Below are positions 26,390-36,491 of a DNA stretch of 64,000 nt, in pieces. Under the pieces are notes generated by a model. That model had not been told where the DNA came from and did no database searches. It worked only from the letters and a program-made list of their open reading frames with translations. How positions within the stretch are numbered: position 1 is the first letter of the stretch; each line of letters opens with the position of its first letter. This stretch comes from Polynucleobacter kasalickyi (GTDB lineage: Bacteria > Pseudomonadota > Gammaproteobacteria > Burkholderiales > Burkholderiaceae), in the NCBI RefSeq assembly GCF_900176405.1, contig NZ_FWXJ01000010.1:61100-125099 (forward strand), given 5' to 3'. A program made the position numbers and the translations under genes.

Positions 26390-27613
26390 ATGGAAATACT
26401 AAGCAATACCGAAGCATTATCCCACTGTCGTCAATTATCGATCCTTATTGATGAAGTTATTCAAAAATCTGACAATAGATTGCTATTTTCTGACTTTATG
26501 GATTTAGCCCTGTATTCCCCAACATTAGGGTATTACACTGGCGGCGCAATGAAACTTGGGTCAAAGGGTGATTTTATAACCGCTCCTGAAATCAGTCCAT
26601 ATTTTGGTGCAAGTATTGCAGAAACAATCTCTCCAGTGATTCAACATTTTCGGGCTGGTCGACATATTGCCAAAATTCTAGAGTTTGGAGCCGGATCCGG
26701 GGCTTTAGCGGCCAGTATTCTACTGCAGTTACATCAGCTAAATACTCTTCCCCATGTTTATCAAATCTTAGAGGTCTCTCCGGATTTACAAGAGCGTCAA
26801 AAGACACATCTCCAGCAATTTATTAAAGAACATCAAATCCCAGTCGCTATCGAATGGCTTTCGGCTATGCCCGTTGAATTTGATGGGGTGATTCTAGCGA
26901 ATGAAGTGATTGACGCTTTCCCCGTCGACCTCATCATTAAAAAGGCAGATGGGTGGTATTACCGTGGCATCACGCAAAACCCTCATGCAAGCTCACCGAG
27001 CTTTTCTGACCATTGGATATGGATAGACTATCAGAAAGTTCCAATGGAAGATTTACCAACTTATCTGCGTGAAAATGATACTGATTTACCCGTTGGTTAT
27101 CAAACCGAAACCCATTTACGTGCGCAATCTTGGATCGCCATGATTGCTAAATCTCTTCGTCAAGGTCTACTGATGACGATTGATTATGGCTTTCCCGCAA
27201 AAGAGTATTACCATCCCCAAAGAGCGCAAGGGACCATCATTGCGCATCACCAACACCACTCCATTAATGACTTATTTTATTTACCTGGCTTATGTGATCT
27301 AACCGCCCATGTGGAATGGACTAGCTTAAATCAAGTCGCCCTCAATGAAGGTCTCGATTTAATTGCCTATCTTAGTCAAGGTGCTTACCTACTGGATGCT
27401 GGTATTGGTCAATTACTATTATCGAACGCCGACATCAACGATCCAATGCGATTTTTACCCCAAAGTAATGCCCTACAGAAACTCATTTCAGAAGCAGAAA
27501 TGGGCGAGTTATTTAAAGTGGCGGCATGGTCAATGAATCGCCTAAAAGATGATTCATTGGATGAATTATTGAATACCTTACCGGGCTTTAGAGGGCGGAT
27601 GAGATTGCTTTAA
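26390..27613 (+). CDS. MidA/NDUFAF7-family SAM-dependent methyltransferase
   Basis: A 407-residue protein of the COG1565 family. Typical segments are FMDLALYSPTLGYYTGG, GDFITAPEISPYFGASIAE, the SAM-binding ILEFGAGSGALAASI, and LANEVIDAFPVDL. The eukaryotic homologue NDUFAF7 methylates an arginine of complex I subunit NDUFS2; the bacterial target is less clear. It is convergent with cca, with a 26-bp overlap. Confidence 0.88.
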   Translation: MEILSNTEALSHCRQLSILIDEVIQKSDNRLLFSDFMDLALYSPTLGYYTGGAMKLGSKGDFITAPEISPYFGASIAETISPVIQHFRAGRHIAKILEFGAGSGALAASILLQLHQLNTLPHVYQILEVSPDLQERQKTHLQQFIKEHQIPVAIEWLSAMPVEFDGVILANEVIDAFPVDLIIKKADGWYYRGITQNPHASSPSFSDHWIWIDYQKVPMEDLPTYLRENDTDLPVGYQTETHLRAQSWIAMIAKSLRQGLLMTIDYGFPAKEYYHPQRAQGTIIAHHQHHSINDLFYLPGLCDLTAHVEWTSLNQVALNEGLDLIAYLSQGAYLLDAGIGQLLLSNADINDPMRFLPQSNALQKLISEAEMGELFKVAAWSMNRLKDDSLDELLNTLPGFRGRMRLL

Positions 27614-28691
27614 GACGAGCCGCCATCACTGCGTTAGCAATATCTTGACCATTATTGCTGGTGACTTGCTTTGCAATCTCACCAGAATTTACTGCTTGAA
27701 CCTTTTTGATGACTGCGTCCAATATAAGAGTATCCATCCCTAATGACCTAGCTAAGGTGCAGAGCTGCATAAATCGCTCTGACTTTCGCCATAAATCAGA
27801 GCCGTCGAAAAGACTCAAAAACTCATTAGGGGTAGAGTGGCTCGTCTTTAAAAAACGATTCACCTGACCATATGCTTTGGCAAAGTTTCTTAAATCTGTT
27901 GGAACTTTATTCTGTTCAAGCCACTGATCAACTTCAGCGCGATCGAGTTCACACAATAAAACGGCTAATCGATTTTCTAAAGGAGCGTGCTCTATTGCAA
28001 GTTGATCTAGAACTTTTCCGGTATTTTTCAATCTCGAATCAACAAATAGATGGCCTGGTAACAAGGCTTGATTAACGCCTATTTCCCGCAAAAAATCAAA
28101 CATGCGCGAGGGTTTAGATTCTAATAAGCCACGGCTCAATTCCTGCCAAATGCGCTCTGGTACTAAATATTGCAACTCTTGGTTTTGTACCATTTCTTGA
28201 ACTAAGGTTAGCGTCGTTGGCGCTACTACAAAGGTATTAAAGCGTGCCAAGAATCTGCCTAAGCGGAGTATTCGCAAAGGGTCCTCTTTAAAGGCATCGC
28301 TTACATGGCGAAACAGGTGTCCCTTTAAATCCATTTGACCGCCATAGGGATCGATGATCGGACCGACCAAGGCTCCGTTATCGTCGACCTCTTGCGCCAT
28401 CGCATTGATCGTAAAATCCCTACGAATTAAATCTTGCTCAAGAGTGACCTCTGGGGAAGTGTAAAAAGTAAAGCCCTTATATCCCTGTCCAGACTTTCTT
28501 TCCGTCCTCGCTAAGGCGTACTCCTCTTTCGTTTGCGGATGAAGAAAAACTGGAAAGTCTTGCCCTACAGGTATAAATCCTTTGGCAATCATTGCTTGTG
28601 GTGTACTCCCAACCACCACATAATCACGATCAGATGCTGATAAGCCGAGTAACTGATCGCGAATCGCACCGCCGACTACATACACTTTCAC
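27588..28691 (-). CDS. cca: CCA tRNA nucleotidyltransferase (class II)
   Basis: A 367-residue enzyme that adds or repairs the 3' CCA of tRNAs. The nucleotidyltransferase signature VVGGAIRDQLLG and the metal-binding DRDYVVVG are at the N-terminus, followed by the template motif RRDFTINAMA and EDPLRILRLGRFLARF. It is shorter than E. coli Cca and no full HD phosphohydrolase domain is apparent. It overlaps the NDUFA9-like gene by 4 bp. Confidence 0.93.
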   Translation of the reverse strand: MKVYVVGGAIRDQLLGLSASDRDYVVVGSTPQAMIAKGFIPVGQDFPVFLHPQTKEEYALARTERKSGQGYKGFTFYTSPEVTLEQDLIRRDFTINAMAQEVDDNGALVGPIIDPYGGQMDLKGHLFRHVSDAFKEDPLRILRLGRFLARFNTFVVAPTTLTLVQEMVQNQELQYLVPERIWQELSRGLLESKPSRMFDFLREIGVNQALLPGHLFVDSRLKNTGKVLDQLAIEHAPLENRLAVLLCELDRAEVDQWLEQNKVPTDLRNFAKAYGQVNRFLKTSHSTPNEFLSLFDGSDLWRKSERFMQLCTLARSLGMDTLILDAVIKKVQAVNSGEIAKQVTSNNGQDIANAVMAARLKAISSAL

Positions 28692-29596
28692 TTGAGTAAA
28701 CTTTCTAATGGAGTTGGAGTCAATCCAAAAATTTGCTCTAAGGGATTAGGTGATCCGGATGACAACACGCTAGGCGTTTTCATGGAAGCCACATTGTCTC
28801 GTGACATCACTTTGGGTCCAGGCAGGAACTCAAGTAAACATGCCTGTAAATATGTCGCCCAATTTGGTAAAGGAATAATGGGTCGAGATACGCCTTGACG
28901 TTTCGCCGCAAATTTTACAATTTCAGCTAAGGAATAGACTGTTGGACCACATAAGTCGATAGACTGGTGGATGGTTTGGGGCATCGCAATAGCTTGGGTA
29001 AAAGCCTTACTGACATCTTCCACACTCACCGGTTGAAATAAGACTTTAGCGCCACCTAATGGCATGATCGGAAAATATTTTTGTAACTTTCCAAACATAT
29101 TAATAAATTGGTCGTCGTTACCAAAAACTACTGAGGGTCTAAAGATAGTAAAGTCGAGGCCAGAGTTCCTGACCAGATCCTCTGCATCACCTTTTGACCG
29201 AAGGTACATGGAAGTTCCATCTGCATCAGCTCCAAGTGCGCTCATATGCAGATATCTTTTCATGCCTAAAAATTTCATGGCAGAAATGATGTGCGTCGGA
29301 ATATTGACATGCGCTTCTAAAAACTCCGGTCCATAAGGATCATCTTGTTTTGCGTGTAAGACACCCACCAAGTTAATTACCACGGCATCCTTAGGTACAT
29401 GACCTAACAGTTCTCGCACACCCATTTCAGAATAATCATGATGCGATATCACACGCGCACGCTGATCTAATAAATACTTCGATGGACTATCTGATCTTTT
29501 GGCAATGACCACGGAATAATTTTGCGCCAAGAGTTCTTGGGTAAGATGAGATCCAACAAAGCCGGTACCACCAATAATTAATACTTGTTGACTCAT
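28688..29596 (-). CDS. NDUFA9-like NAD(P)-binding epimerase-family protein
   Basis: A 302-residue atypical SDR that starts with the nucleotide motif VLIIGGTGFVGSHL and contains LVGVLHAKQ and the segment FTIFRPSVVFGNDDQF typical of complex I NDUFA9-related proteins. The function in bacteria is unsettled; NAD(P)H binding with a structural or quinone-related role is usual for this group. It is the upstream partner of cca. Confidence 0.82.
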   Translation of the reverse strand: MSQQVLIIGGTGFVGSHLTQELLAQNYSVVIAKRSDSPSKYLLDQRARVISHHDYSEMGVRELLGHVPKDAVVINLVGVLHAKQDDPYGPEFLEAHVNIPTHIISAMKFLGMKRYLHMSALGADADGTSMYLRSKGDAEDLVRNSGLDFTIFRPSVVFGNDDQFINMFGKLQKYFPIMPLGGAKVLFQPVSVEDVSKAFTQAIAMPQTIHQSIDLCGPTVYSLAEIVKFAAKRQGVSRPIIPLPNWATYLQACLLEFLPGPKVMSRDNVASMKTPSVLSSGSPNPLEQIFGLTPTPLESLLK

Positions 29597-29631
29597 AAAA
29601 ATTCCAGTTTAAAAAATGTGGCTCAGAAAAC

Positions 29632-31629
29632 TCAGGGCAAATTAGATGTTACGGCAACAGCGGGATAAACATTTCCTAATTTTTCTTTAAGAGAGTTTGT
29701 TTTACCATTTAAATGCGCATAATAAACAGCGTTCGATAAAACATTTTTAACATAGGTTCTTGTCTCATTGAAAGGAATCGTTTCGGCAAAAATGGCACCA
29801 TCTACTTGTTTCTTTAATGACTGGCGCCATTGCTTCGGTCTACTCGGCCCTGCATTGTAGGCCGCTGAGGCCAATCCCCAAGAGCCATCCAAATCGTTCA
29901 AGACCATGTTCAAATAATTACAGCCAATCATTAAATTCGTATTAATTTCTGCAAGATTCTCAGGGCGAAAATCTGATAAGCCAATTTTTTTAGCCACATA
30001 CTTGCCGGTTGTCGGCATCACTTGCATCAAACCAGACGCACCCACGCCAGATTTTGCTGAAGTAATGAAACGAGACTCTTGGCGAATCAAACCATAAACC
30101 CAATGGATATCTAAATTAATTTTCTGGGTAATCGGATTCAGTTTCTCAATATAAGGAGTTGGATATCGCAATGAAAAATTATGTTCAATCTTGGTTCGAT
30201 CAGCGGTACTTACGGTTCTATCTAACAGCCCAATCCGTTTACCATATTCAGCCGCTGCAATCAGTTCACGATCAGATAAATTTCTTAATTCCCAATTCCA
30301 TTCACGATTTCCTTCTGTCCGCAGATTCATGGCATACAACTTAGCAGCCTTATCGAAGGCTGAGTGTGTCAATCCGATCGTAGATATTTCGTTATCACTC
30401 ACGGTAACTTTGGCGGGAATCACGATTTGCTTGTTGAGTTCCTCTAAGGCTAATTGACCATAAAAATTAAATTGTGAAGAGATGGACATAAAGTATTCGT
30501 TTGCTCTTTGGTCCTTCAATTCCTTGAGTGCTCGACCGTACCAATAAGTCCAGGCCGGATCTCGTAAGCGGATCCAATCTGGCATCGTTTCAATCGACTC
30601 TTTAACAAACTTCCAATCTTTTTCCTTCAGAGCAGCTCTCACTTTCCACTCAGAAGACTCAGGGGAGAGTAGTCCACTGTCGCTCAGTTGGTGTTGACGT
30701 TTAAACATTTCGAGTGCTTTGGGATCTTGTTTTTTGGCGAGGAACTGACCAACTACGCCATACATTAATCCACGATGCTCAGATGAACCAGCAAAATCAA
30801 ATTCTTCTAATTTGATTAGTGCCAAAGTCGGATTAGTCCTTGCCAACTTGACCATTTCAAAAATGGGATCATTCGCCATTTTTTTTGCCAAGGTATCTAA
30901 ACTATTTTCTGAGGCGATTCGACTAATTGCTTCTGCTTCAGACTGGGTTAAACCGCCCCGAGCTTGTAATGCTTGCACTGCATCTGGACAACCTTCACCA
31001 AAATACCTTGCATCTTGCATCGCTGCTCTGGCAGCAAGACCTACCTGCTTTGGATTTTCACCTTTATATAAGCGCGCTAAAAATGAATAGCATTTCACTT
31101 GGGTATCATCATCTAAGGCAAATTGTGCGTACTGTCGATCGACCTCGTTCCAATCTCTTCGCTTACCTAATACCAAAATCCAATCGTTCCTCAGTCGATC
31201 CGCTAGTCCAGTATCCTTGTAGCGCTGGAGAAATCTTTCCACTTCACGATCGGCATCTGTCATGGCATTTGCTCGACCAGACGAATCATAAAGTCTTGGC
31301 TTTAACTTAAAATACTCAACATAATCTTGCATTGGATAATCTTTGAGATTCCCCGCAAGTTGAAGCGCCTTTAACAAATCATTTTTACGCGCAGCTTCGC
31401 GCAAATCGATAAACTGTAAATCTTTATCACTTAATTCTTGATTGCCTGGAATGGGGGTATTGTTTGGGTTTTGTGCAGCGGTATTTTCATTCGTACTTTT
31501 TCCAGCAGAATGCTTTGAGTTTTTCACCTCTTTTGCTTCAGTGTGCCCAAATGACGCAAAACAAGTAATAATAGAAACGATTAAGGTAACTTGAAAATAT
31601 TTGGTAAAGGATGGTATTAAGTGATGCAT
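29632..31629 (-). CDS. slt: Soluble lytic murein transglycosylase
   Basis: A 665-residue periplasmic enzyme that cleaves peptidoglycan between MurNAc and GlcNAc to give 1,6-anhydro products. A signal peptide is followed by a long helical superhelix domain and a C-terminal lysozyme-like domain with the catalytic Glu in GLIRQESRF, then SGVGASGLMQVMP and AAYNAGPSR. This matches family 1A Slt70-like enzymes. The AmpG-like permease at 40800 would import the products. It is divergent from the 5-formyl-THF cyclo-ligase gene. Confidence 0.92.
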   Translation of the reverse strand: MHHLIPSFTKYFQVTLIVSIITCFASFGHTEAKEVKNSKHSAGKSTNENTAAQNPNNTPIPGNQELSDKDLQFIDLREAARKNDLLKALQLAGNLKDYPMQDYVEYFKLKPRLYDSSGRANAMTDADREVERFLQRYKDTGLADRLRNDWILVLGKRRDWNEVDRQYAQFALDDDTQVKCYSFLARLYKGENPKQVGLAARAAMQDARYFGEGCPDAVQALQARGGLTQSEAEAISRIASENSLDTLAKKMANDPIFEMVKLARTNPTLALIKLEEFDFAGSSEHRGLMYGVVGQFLAKKQDPKALEMFKRQHQLSDSGLLSPESSEWKVRAALKEKDWKFVKESIETMPDWIRLRDPAWTYWYGRALKELKDQRANEYFMSISSQFNFYGQLALEELNKQIVIPAKVTVSDNEISTIGLTHSAFDKAAKLYAMNLRTEGNREWNWELRNLSDRELIAAAEYGKRIGLLDRTVSTADRTKIEHNFSLRYPTPYIEKLNPITQKINLDIHWVYGLIRQESRFITSAKSGVGASGLMQVMPTTGKYVAKKIGLSDFRPENLAEINTNLMIGCNYLNMVLNDLDGSWGLASAAYNAGPSRPKQWRQSLKKQVDGAIFAETIPFNETRTYVKNVLSNAVYYAHLNGKTNSLKEKLGNVYPAVAVTSNLP

Positions 31630-31668
31630 ATATTCTTGCTAAAGCCCTTTCAACGGATTTGAACTCCT

Positions 31669-32283
31669 ATGCATGAAGTACAAAATAAAGCAGTACGACA
31701 ACAACTGATCGATTTACGCAAGGAGCGTCAAGCTCAACTTGCTGTAAAGCCTCATTTTGAAAAATTACTGCATAGTAAGATTTTAATGGCTATAGAGAAA
31801 ATCGACACGATATATTCGCTAAATATTCAAAAGATCGCGTTTTATTGGCCAATCCATGGCGAGCTGGATCTCAGGGTTCCCCTATTAGATTGGCAACGCC
31901 ATGATTCTAATAGAAAACTTGCTTTGCCCATCACAAAACGACATCAAGTACTCCAGTTCTTCGCCTGGGACGACAAAACCACAATGACAAAAGGTTTTGC
32001 AAATATCTTCGAACCAGTTGGCACAGAGAGGATAGAGCCAGATCTAATCATTGCGCCCTGTGTAGGCTGGTTTTTTGCCGAGATGCAGATCTGGAGAATT
32101 GGCTATGGGGGAGGTTATTACGATCGTACGCTGAATGAGTATCAACATCAAGGCAGCCAACCATTTGTATTAGGCATCTCCTTAGACGCCTTAGAAACAG
32201 ATCATCCTCTTTGGATACCACAGGAACATGATTATCCCCTGCAAGGAATGCTCACCGAATCTTCTCTCTACTTGAGACCTTAA
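31669..32283 (+). CDS. 5-formyltetrahydrofolate cyclo-ligase
   Basis: A 204-residue enzyme converting 5-formyl-THF to methenyl-THF with ATP. The helical start (RQQLIDLRKERQAQL) and the C-terminal signature RIGYGGGYYDRTL are the family landmarks. IIAPCVGWFF replaces the more usual VP.VAFD. segment, a mild deviation. It is followed after 4 bp by the DUF1439-like gene. Confidence 0.9.
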   Translation: MHEVQNKAVRQQLIDLRKERQAQLAVKPHFEKLLHSKILMAIEKIDTIYSLNIQKIAFYWPIHGELDLRVPLLDWQRHDSNRKLALPITKRHQVLQFFAWDDKTTMTKGFANIFEPVGTERIEPDLIIAPCVGWFFAEMQIWRIGYGGGYYDRTLNEYQHQGSQPFVLGISLDALETDHPLWIPQEHDYPLQGMLTESSLYLRP

Positions 32284-32287
32284 TACA

Positions 32288-32821
32288 TTGAAATCAACGT
32301 CTATTCCATTACGTCGTGCATTCTTAATACTTATCTTTGGTTGTTTTTTTAGTGTTTTTAGTCAGGCAAAATCTGACTATTTATTGCCGACCTCATTGAT
32401 TAATTTGTATTTGCAATTACATGCGCCAATTACGCAAGATTTTTCACCCTTATTAATGATTCAATTAAATAATACGGATGTTTCTACCAAAGAAAATTCA
32501 CAGCGCATTGAGGTTGCCAGTTCTATCTCCATAATTCTGCCCAATCAATCTGCCATCAAAGGAAAAGTACGCTTCAGTTCTTCCTTCAGGTATGACAACA
32601 TGTCAAAAAAAGTCCTCTTAATGCAACCTCAAATTGAGTCCTTAGATATTGACAACCTCTACTCATCTTCAGAAAAGTTATTGATGCAGCTCAATCCAAT
32701 CTTGACTCAGCTATTGAATGGCATCACAGTATATGAATTTACAAGTAAAAATGCGATGATACCAAAGGCACCATCGCATCTTAAAGTAGAGGCGGAAGGA
32801 ATCCGTTTTTACTTTGATTAA
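32288..32821 (+). CDS. Exported DUF1439-like protein
   Basis: A 177-residue protein with a signal peptide (about residues 1-27, LILIFGCFFSVFSQAKS). The mature part follows the DUF1439 (YceB-like) layout: a strand-rich first half, KGKVRFSSSFRYDNMSKKV, LQPQIESL-type sequence (VLLMQPQIESLDIDN) and LNGITVYEF near the end. No lipobox cysteine is visible. The start is TTG at 32288, 4 bp after the cyclo-ligase stop. The function is unknown; the family is thought to bind lipids. It overlaps the end of metF by 4 bp. Confidence 0.65.
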   Translation: MKSTSIPLRRAFLILIFGCFFSVFSQAKSDYLLPTSLINLYLQLHAPITQDFSPLLMIQLNNTDVSTKENSQRIEVASSISIILPNQSAIKGKVRFSSSFRYDNMSKKVLLMQPQIESLDIDNLYSSSEKLLMQLNPILTQLLNGITVYEFTSKNAMIPKAPSHLKVEAEGIRFYFD

Positions 32822-33654
32822 CGCAGATTATTCACAATCTGAATCGTAGGTTCAGCCATATTTAAAGAATAAAAATGTAAGCCCGGCGCACCACCACTGA
32901 TCAACTGAAGGCAAAGGTCACTCACCACTTCTTCACCAAATGCTTTGATAGAAGCAGTATCATCCCCAAAGCCCTCTAAGCGACGCCTTAACCAGCGTGG
33001 AATTTCTGCACCACAAGTATCAGAAAATCGCATTAACTGGGTAGAGCTCGTAATCGGCATAATGCCTGGCACGATATCGACAGTAACGCCACGGGATTCC
33101 ACATCATCTAAGAACTGAAAATAAGCATCTGAGTTAAAGAAGTATTGCGTTATAGCTGAATTAGCACCTGCTTTCACCTTATTCACAAAGTGTTGAATAT
33201 CTGACTCTGCAGAACTAGATTGCGGATGAAACTCGGGATAGGCCGCGACTTCAATATGAAACCAATCACCGGTTTTTTCACGAATAAAAGAAACTAATTC
33301 GTTCGCATGATGAAATTCACCATATTGCCCCATACCCGAGGGTAAGTCTCCACGCAGGGCGACAATCCGCTTAACGCCCATCTCTTGATAGCGGTTCACT
33401 AAAGAAAGAATGTTCTCTTTCGAGCTACCGACACAAGACAAATGAGGCGCCGCATCATTGCCGTTGGCGAGAAGTTGTTGGACGGTTGCAATCGTGCCTT
33501 CTTGTGTAGATCCACCAGCACCAAAGGTTACCGAGCAAAAACTTGGCGCAATCGCCTCTGTCAGGCGTTGCGAAACCAAATTTAACTTACTGGCACCCTC
33601 GGGTGTTTTCGGTGGAAAAAACTCAACGCTAATTTCTATCTCAGATATATTCAT
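32818..33654 (-). CDS. metF: 5,10-methylenetetrahydrofolate reductase
   Basis: A 278-residue flavoprotein that makes 5-methyl-THF, the methyl donor for MetH. VEFFPPKTPEG at the start, SVTFGAGGSTQEGT, RGDLP and QYFFNSDAYFQFLD are family motifs. It is the last gene of metK-ahcY-metF and begins 7 bp after the ahcY stop, so it shares the SAH-responsive leader of ahcY. Confidence 0.96.
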   Translation of the reverse strand: MNISEIEISVEFFPPKTPEGASKLNLVSQRLTEAIAPSFCSVTFGAGGSTQEGTIATVQQLLANGNDAAPHLSCVGSSKENILSLVNRYQEMGVKRIVALRGDLPSGMGQYGEFHHANELVSFIREKTGDWFHIEVAAYPEFHPQSSSAESDIQHFVNKVKAGANSAITQYFFNSDAYFQFLDDVESRGVTVDIVPGIMPITSSTQLMRFSDTCGAEIPRWLRRRLEGFGDDTASIKAFGEEVVSDLCLQLISGGAPGLHFYSLNMAEPTIQIVNNLR

Positions 33655-33661
33655 TGATTAA

Positions 33662-35098
33662 TTAATAACGATAATGATCAGGTTTAAATGGGCCGCTTTG
33701 TGAAACACCAATGTAATCGGCTTGGTCTGGACGCAAAACAGTCAACTGCGCATTCAGTGATCTTAATTGCAAAACAGCCACTTTTTCATCTAAATGCTTC
33801 GGTAAAGTATATACACCAATCGGGTACTCATTCGTGTTCGCCTTGGTCCATAACTCAATTTGTGCAATCGTTTGATTGGCAAAAGAGGAACTCATCACGT
33901 AAGAAGGGTGACCTGTACCACAACCCAAATTCACTAAACGACCTTTAGCAAGAATGATGATCCGCTTCTCTGGCTGACCATTACTAGCTGGGAAAATAAT
34001 GTGATCAACTTGCGGTTTAATTTCTTCCCAACGGTATTTTTCTACACTAGCCACATCAATCTCATTATCAAAGTGACCAATATTACAAACAATCGCTTGG
34101 TTCTTCATTTTTAACATGTGCTCTTCAGTAATCACATGATAGTTACCTGTAGCTGTTACAAAAATATCTGCTTTATCAGCCGCATAATCCATCGTCACGA
34201 CCCGATAACCTTCCATCGCTGCTTGCAAAGCGCAAATCGGATCAACTTCAGTTACCCAAACTTGAGCGGATAGTGCACGCAAAGCTTGTGCAGAACCTTT
34301 ACCTACATCACCATAACCAGCCACAACTGCCACCTTACCAGCAATCATCACATCGGTTGCACGTTTAATTGCATCCACTAATGATTCACGACAGCCATAG
34401 AGATTATCAAACTTACTTTTTGTAACAGAGTCGTTGACGTTAATGGCCGGGAACTTTAACTCGCCTTTTTTAAACATCTGATACAAACGATGCACACCTG
34501 TGGTTGTTTCCTCTGTCACGCCCTTCACTTGTGCCAGTCTGACAGAATACCAAGTTGGGTCTTTTAAAAGCTTGGCTTTAATCGAAGCATACAAAATTGT
34601 TTCTTCTTCGCTAGTTGGGTTACTTAAAATGCTTAAGTCTTTTTCTGCGCGGGCACCCAAATGTAATAGCAAAGTTGCATCGCCACCATCATCCAAAATC
34701 ATGTTGGAATAACCACCATCAGTCCACTCAAAAATACGGTGAGTAAAGTCCCAATATTGCTCAAGAGTTTCACCTTTAATGGCGAACACTGGCGTACCAT
34801 CCGCAACAATTGCGGCAGCGGCGTGATCTTGTGTGGAATAAATATTGCAAGAAGCCCAGCGCACGTCTGCCCCCAATGCTTGCAATGTTTGAATTAATAC
34901 CGCCGTCTGAATAGTCATGTGCAGTGAACCTGTAATCCGTGCACCCTTGAGTGGTTGATTAACTTGATATTCTTGACGAATTGCCATCAGTCCTGGCATT
35001 TCTGTTTCAGCGATAGCGATTTCTTTACGGCCGAAATCTGCTAATGTTATATCCGCGATTTCATAATCGTTGGCAGTCCCGTTCATTGGTAGGTTCAT
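33662..35098 (-). CDS. ahcY: S-adenosylhomocysteine hydrolase
   Basis: A 478-residue cytosolic NAD-dependent enzyme that splits SAH into adenosine and homocysteine, removing the inhibitor of methyltransferases. Motifs include [13 protein letters not shown] near the N-terminus, the NAD-binding [11 protein letters not shown], and the C-terminal FKPDHYRY. The frame is open to 35149, but that start lies inside the leader terminator. The ATG at 35098 has a GGAGA site at 35107-35103 (minus strand) and the right family length. It is preceded by an SAH riboswitch and followed directly by metF. Confidence 0.97.
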   Translation of the reverse strand: MNLPMNGTANDYEIADITLADFGRKEIAIAETEMPGLMAIRQEYQVNQPLKGARITGSLHMTIQTAVLIQTLQALGADVRWASCNIYSTQDHAAAAIVADGTPVFAIKGETLEQYWDFTHRIFEWTDGGYSNMILDDGGDATLLLHLGARAEKDLSILSNPTSEEETILYASIKAKLLKDPTWYSVRLAQVKGVTEETTTGVHRLYQMFKKGELKFPAINVNDSVTKSKFDNLYGCRESLVDAIKRATDVMIAGKVAVVAGYGDVGKGSAQALRALSAQVWVTEVDPICALQAAMEGYRVVTMDYAADKADIFVTATGNYHVITEEHMLKMKNQAIVCNIGHFDNEIDVASVEKYRWEEIKPQVDHIIFPASNGQPEKRIIILAKGRLVNLGCGTGHPSYVMSSSFANQTIAQIELWTKANTNEYPIGVYTLPKHLDEKVAVLQLRSLNAQLTVLRPDQADYIGVSQSGPFKPDHYRY

Positions 35099-35132
35099 AT
35101 ACTCTCCGATAAATTTAGACATAATTGAGGGC

Positions 35133-35170
35133 AAAAAAAAGCCCACCAACCATGCATTACTTGGTTAGTG
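35133..35170 (-). terminator. Riboswitch-controlled intrinsic terminator before ahcY
   Basis: On the minus strand CACTAACCA (35170-35162) can pair with TGGTTGGTG (35152-35144), 8 of 9 bases matched, and after GGGC a run of eight T follows (complement of 35133-35140). The left arm overlaps the 3' end of the SAH aptamer, so a folded aptamer would compete with the terminator. That arrangement predicts expression when SAH is high. Confidence 0.75.
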
Positions 35171-35256
35171 AGCGCCGTTGCTAAGACCCATAAGAGCCCC
35201 TTCAAGCCTGGGGTGTTTTCTTAAATAAGAAAACATCCTCGCAACGCTCCTTGAAG
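35164..35256 (-). promoter_or_regulatory. SAH riboswitch aptamer in the ahcY leader
   Basis: Read on the minus strand the leader contains AAGGAGCGTTGCGAGG, a variable hairpin (GATGTTTTCTTA and TAAGAAAACAC), CCAGGCTTGAAG, and GCAACGGCGCTCACT. These are the conserved blocks, in order, of the S-adenosylhomocysteine riboswitch, which is best known upstream of ahcY in beta- and gammaproteobacteria. It lies between the metK stop and the ahcY start and is followed by a terminator. Confidence 0.88.
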
Positions 35257-35267
35257 AATTTGTACTA

Positions 35268-36434
35268 TTATAAACCTGCTGCTGCTTTTAATGCTGCGGC
35301 TTTATCTGTTTTCTCCCAGGTAAAGTCTGGCTCTTCACGACCAAAATGTCCGTATGCGGCTGTATTACGATAAATTGGACGTAATAAATCTAACATTTGC
35401 ACGATACCTTTTGGTCTTAAATCAAAGTGTTCACTTACTAACTCAGCAATTTTCTCATCCGAAATAACGCCGGTCCCATAGGTGCTAACCCACACAGAGG
35501 TCGGTTTTGCAACGCCAATCGCATAAGAAACTTGAACTAAACATTTCGTGGCAAGACCGGCAGCAACCACATTTTTAGCTACATAGCGAGTTGCGTAAGC
35601 AGCTGAGCGGTCAACCTTGGATGGATCTTTACCAGAGAATGCACCACCGCCATGGGGGCATGAACCACCGTAGGTATCAACAATAATTTTGCGCCCCGTC
35701 AAACCACAATCACCTTGTGGACCGCCAATCACAAATCTGCCAGTTGGGTTTACCAAGTACTTAATTTCACCCTTAATTAACTCTTTAGGCAATACTGGTT
35801 TAATAATTTCTTCAATTACAGCTTCTCTGAGAGCAGCCAACTCAATATCAGGTGCGTGTTGTGTAGACAAAACAACCGTATCAATCGAGTGTGGCTTACC
35901 GTCAACATAACGCAAGGTCACTTGGGACTTCGCATCAGGACGCAACCAAGACAAACGACCATCTCTTCTCAGTTGTGATTGACGCTCTACCAAACGATGT
36001 GACAAATGAATTGGCAAAGGCATTAACTCAGGAGTTTCATTGACGGCATAACCAAACATTAAACCTTGATCACCTGCACCCATGTTCAAAGGATCATCTT
36101 CAGCACTGTCAACACCTTGCTTGATATCAGGACTTTGCTTGTCATATGCAACTAATACTGCGCAACCTTTGTAATCGATACCGTATTCAGTATTGTCATA
36201 GCCAATTGACTTGAGCGTATCTCTCGCAACTTTGATGTAGTCTACATTTGCTGTAGTAGTAATTTCACCTGCTAAAACCACTAGACCCGTGTTGCAAAGT
36301 GTCTCTGCAGCTACACGTGCAGTTGGATCTTGAGCAATGATTGCATCAAGGATTGAGTCAGAAATTTGATCGGAGACTTTGTCTGGATGGCCTTCTGAAA
36401 CAGACTCGGAGGTAAATAAATATTCGTTCGCCAT
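35268..36434 (-). CDS. metK: S-adenosylmethionine synthetase
   Basis: A 388-residue enzyme that makes SAM from methionine and [17 protein letters not shown] at the N-terminus, [12 protein letters not shown] and [19 protein letters not shown] are diagnostic. The frame extends upstream to 36476, but MANEYLF at 36434 is the family start and has an AGGA ribosome binding site. A leader of about 120 nt carries a SAM-II-like aptamer. The ahcY leader begins 12 bp after its stop, so read-through into ahcY-metF is possible. Confidence 0.97.
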   Translation of the reverse strand: MANEYLFTSESVSEGHPDKVSDQISDSILDAIIAQDPTARVAAETLCNTGLVVLAGEITTTANVDYIKVARDTLKSIGYDNTEYGIDYKGCAVLVAYDKQSPDIKQGVDSAEDDPLNMGAGDQGLMFGYAVNETPELMPLPIHLSHRLVERQSQLRRDGRLSWLRPDAKSQVTLRYVDGKPHSIDTVVLSTQHAPDIELAALREAVIEEIIKPVLPKELIKGEIKYLVNPTGRFVIGGPQGDCGLTGRKIIVDTYGGSCPHGGGAFSGKDPSKVDRSAAYATRYVAKNVVAAGLATKCLVQVSYAIGVAKPTSVWVSTYGTGVISDEKIAELVSEHFDLRPKGIVQMLDLLRPIYRNTAAYGHFGREEPDFTWEKTDKAAALKAAAGL

Positions 36435-36491
36435 TAAATGGATTCCTAAAAAAGTTATGACAACACGTGCCGACAACTTAATCCATACGGC

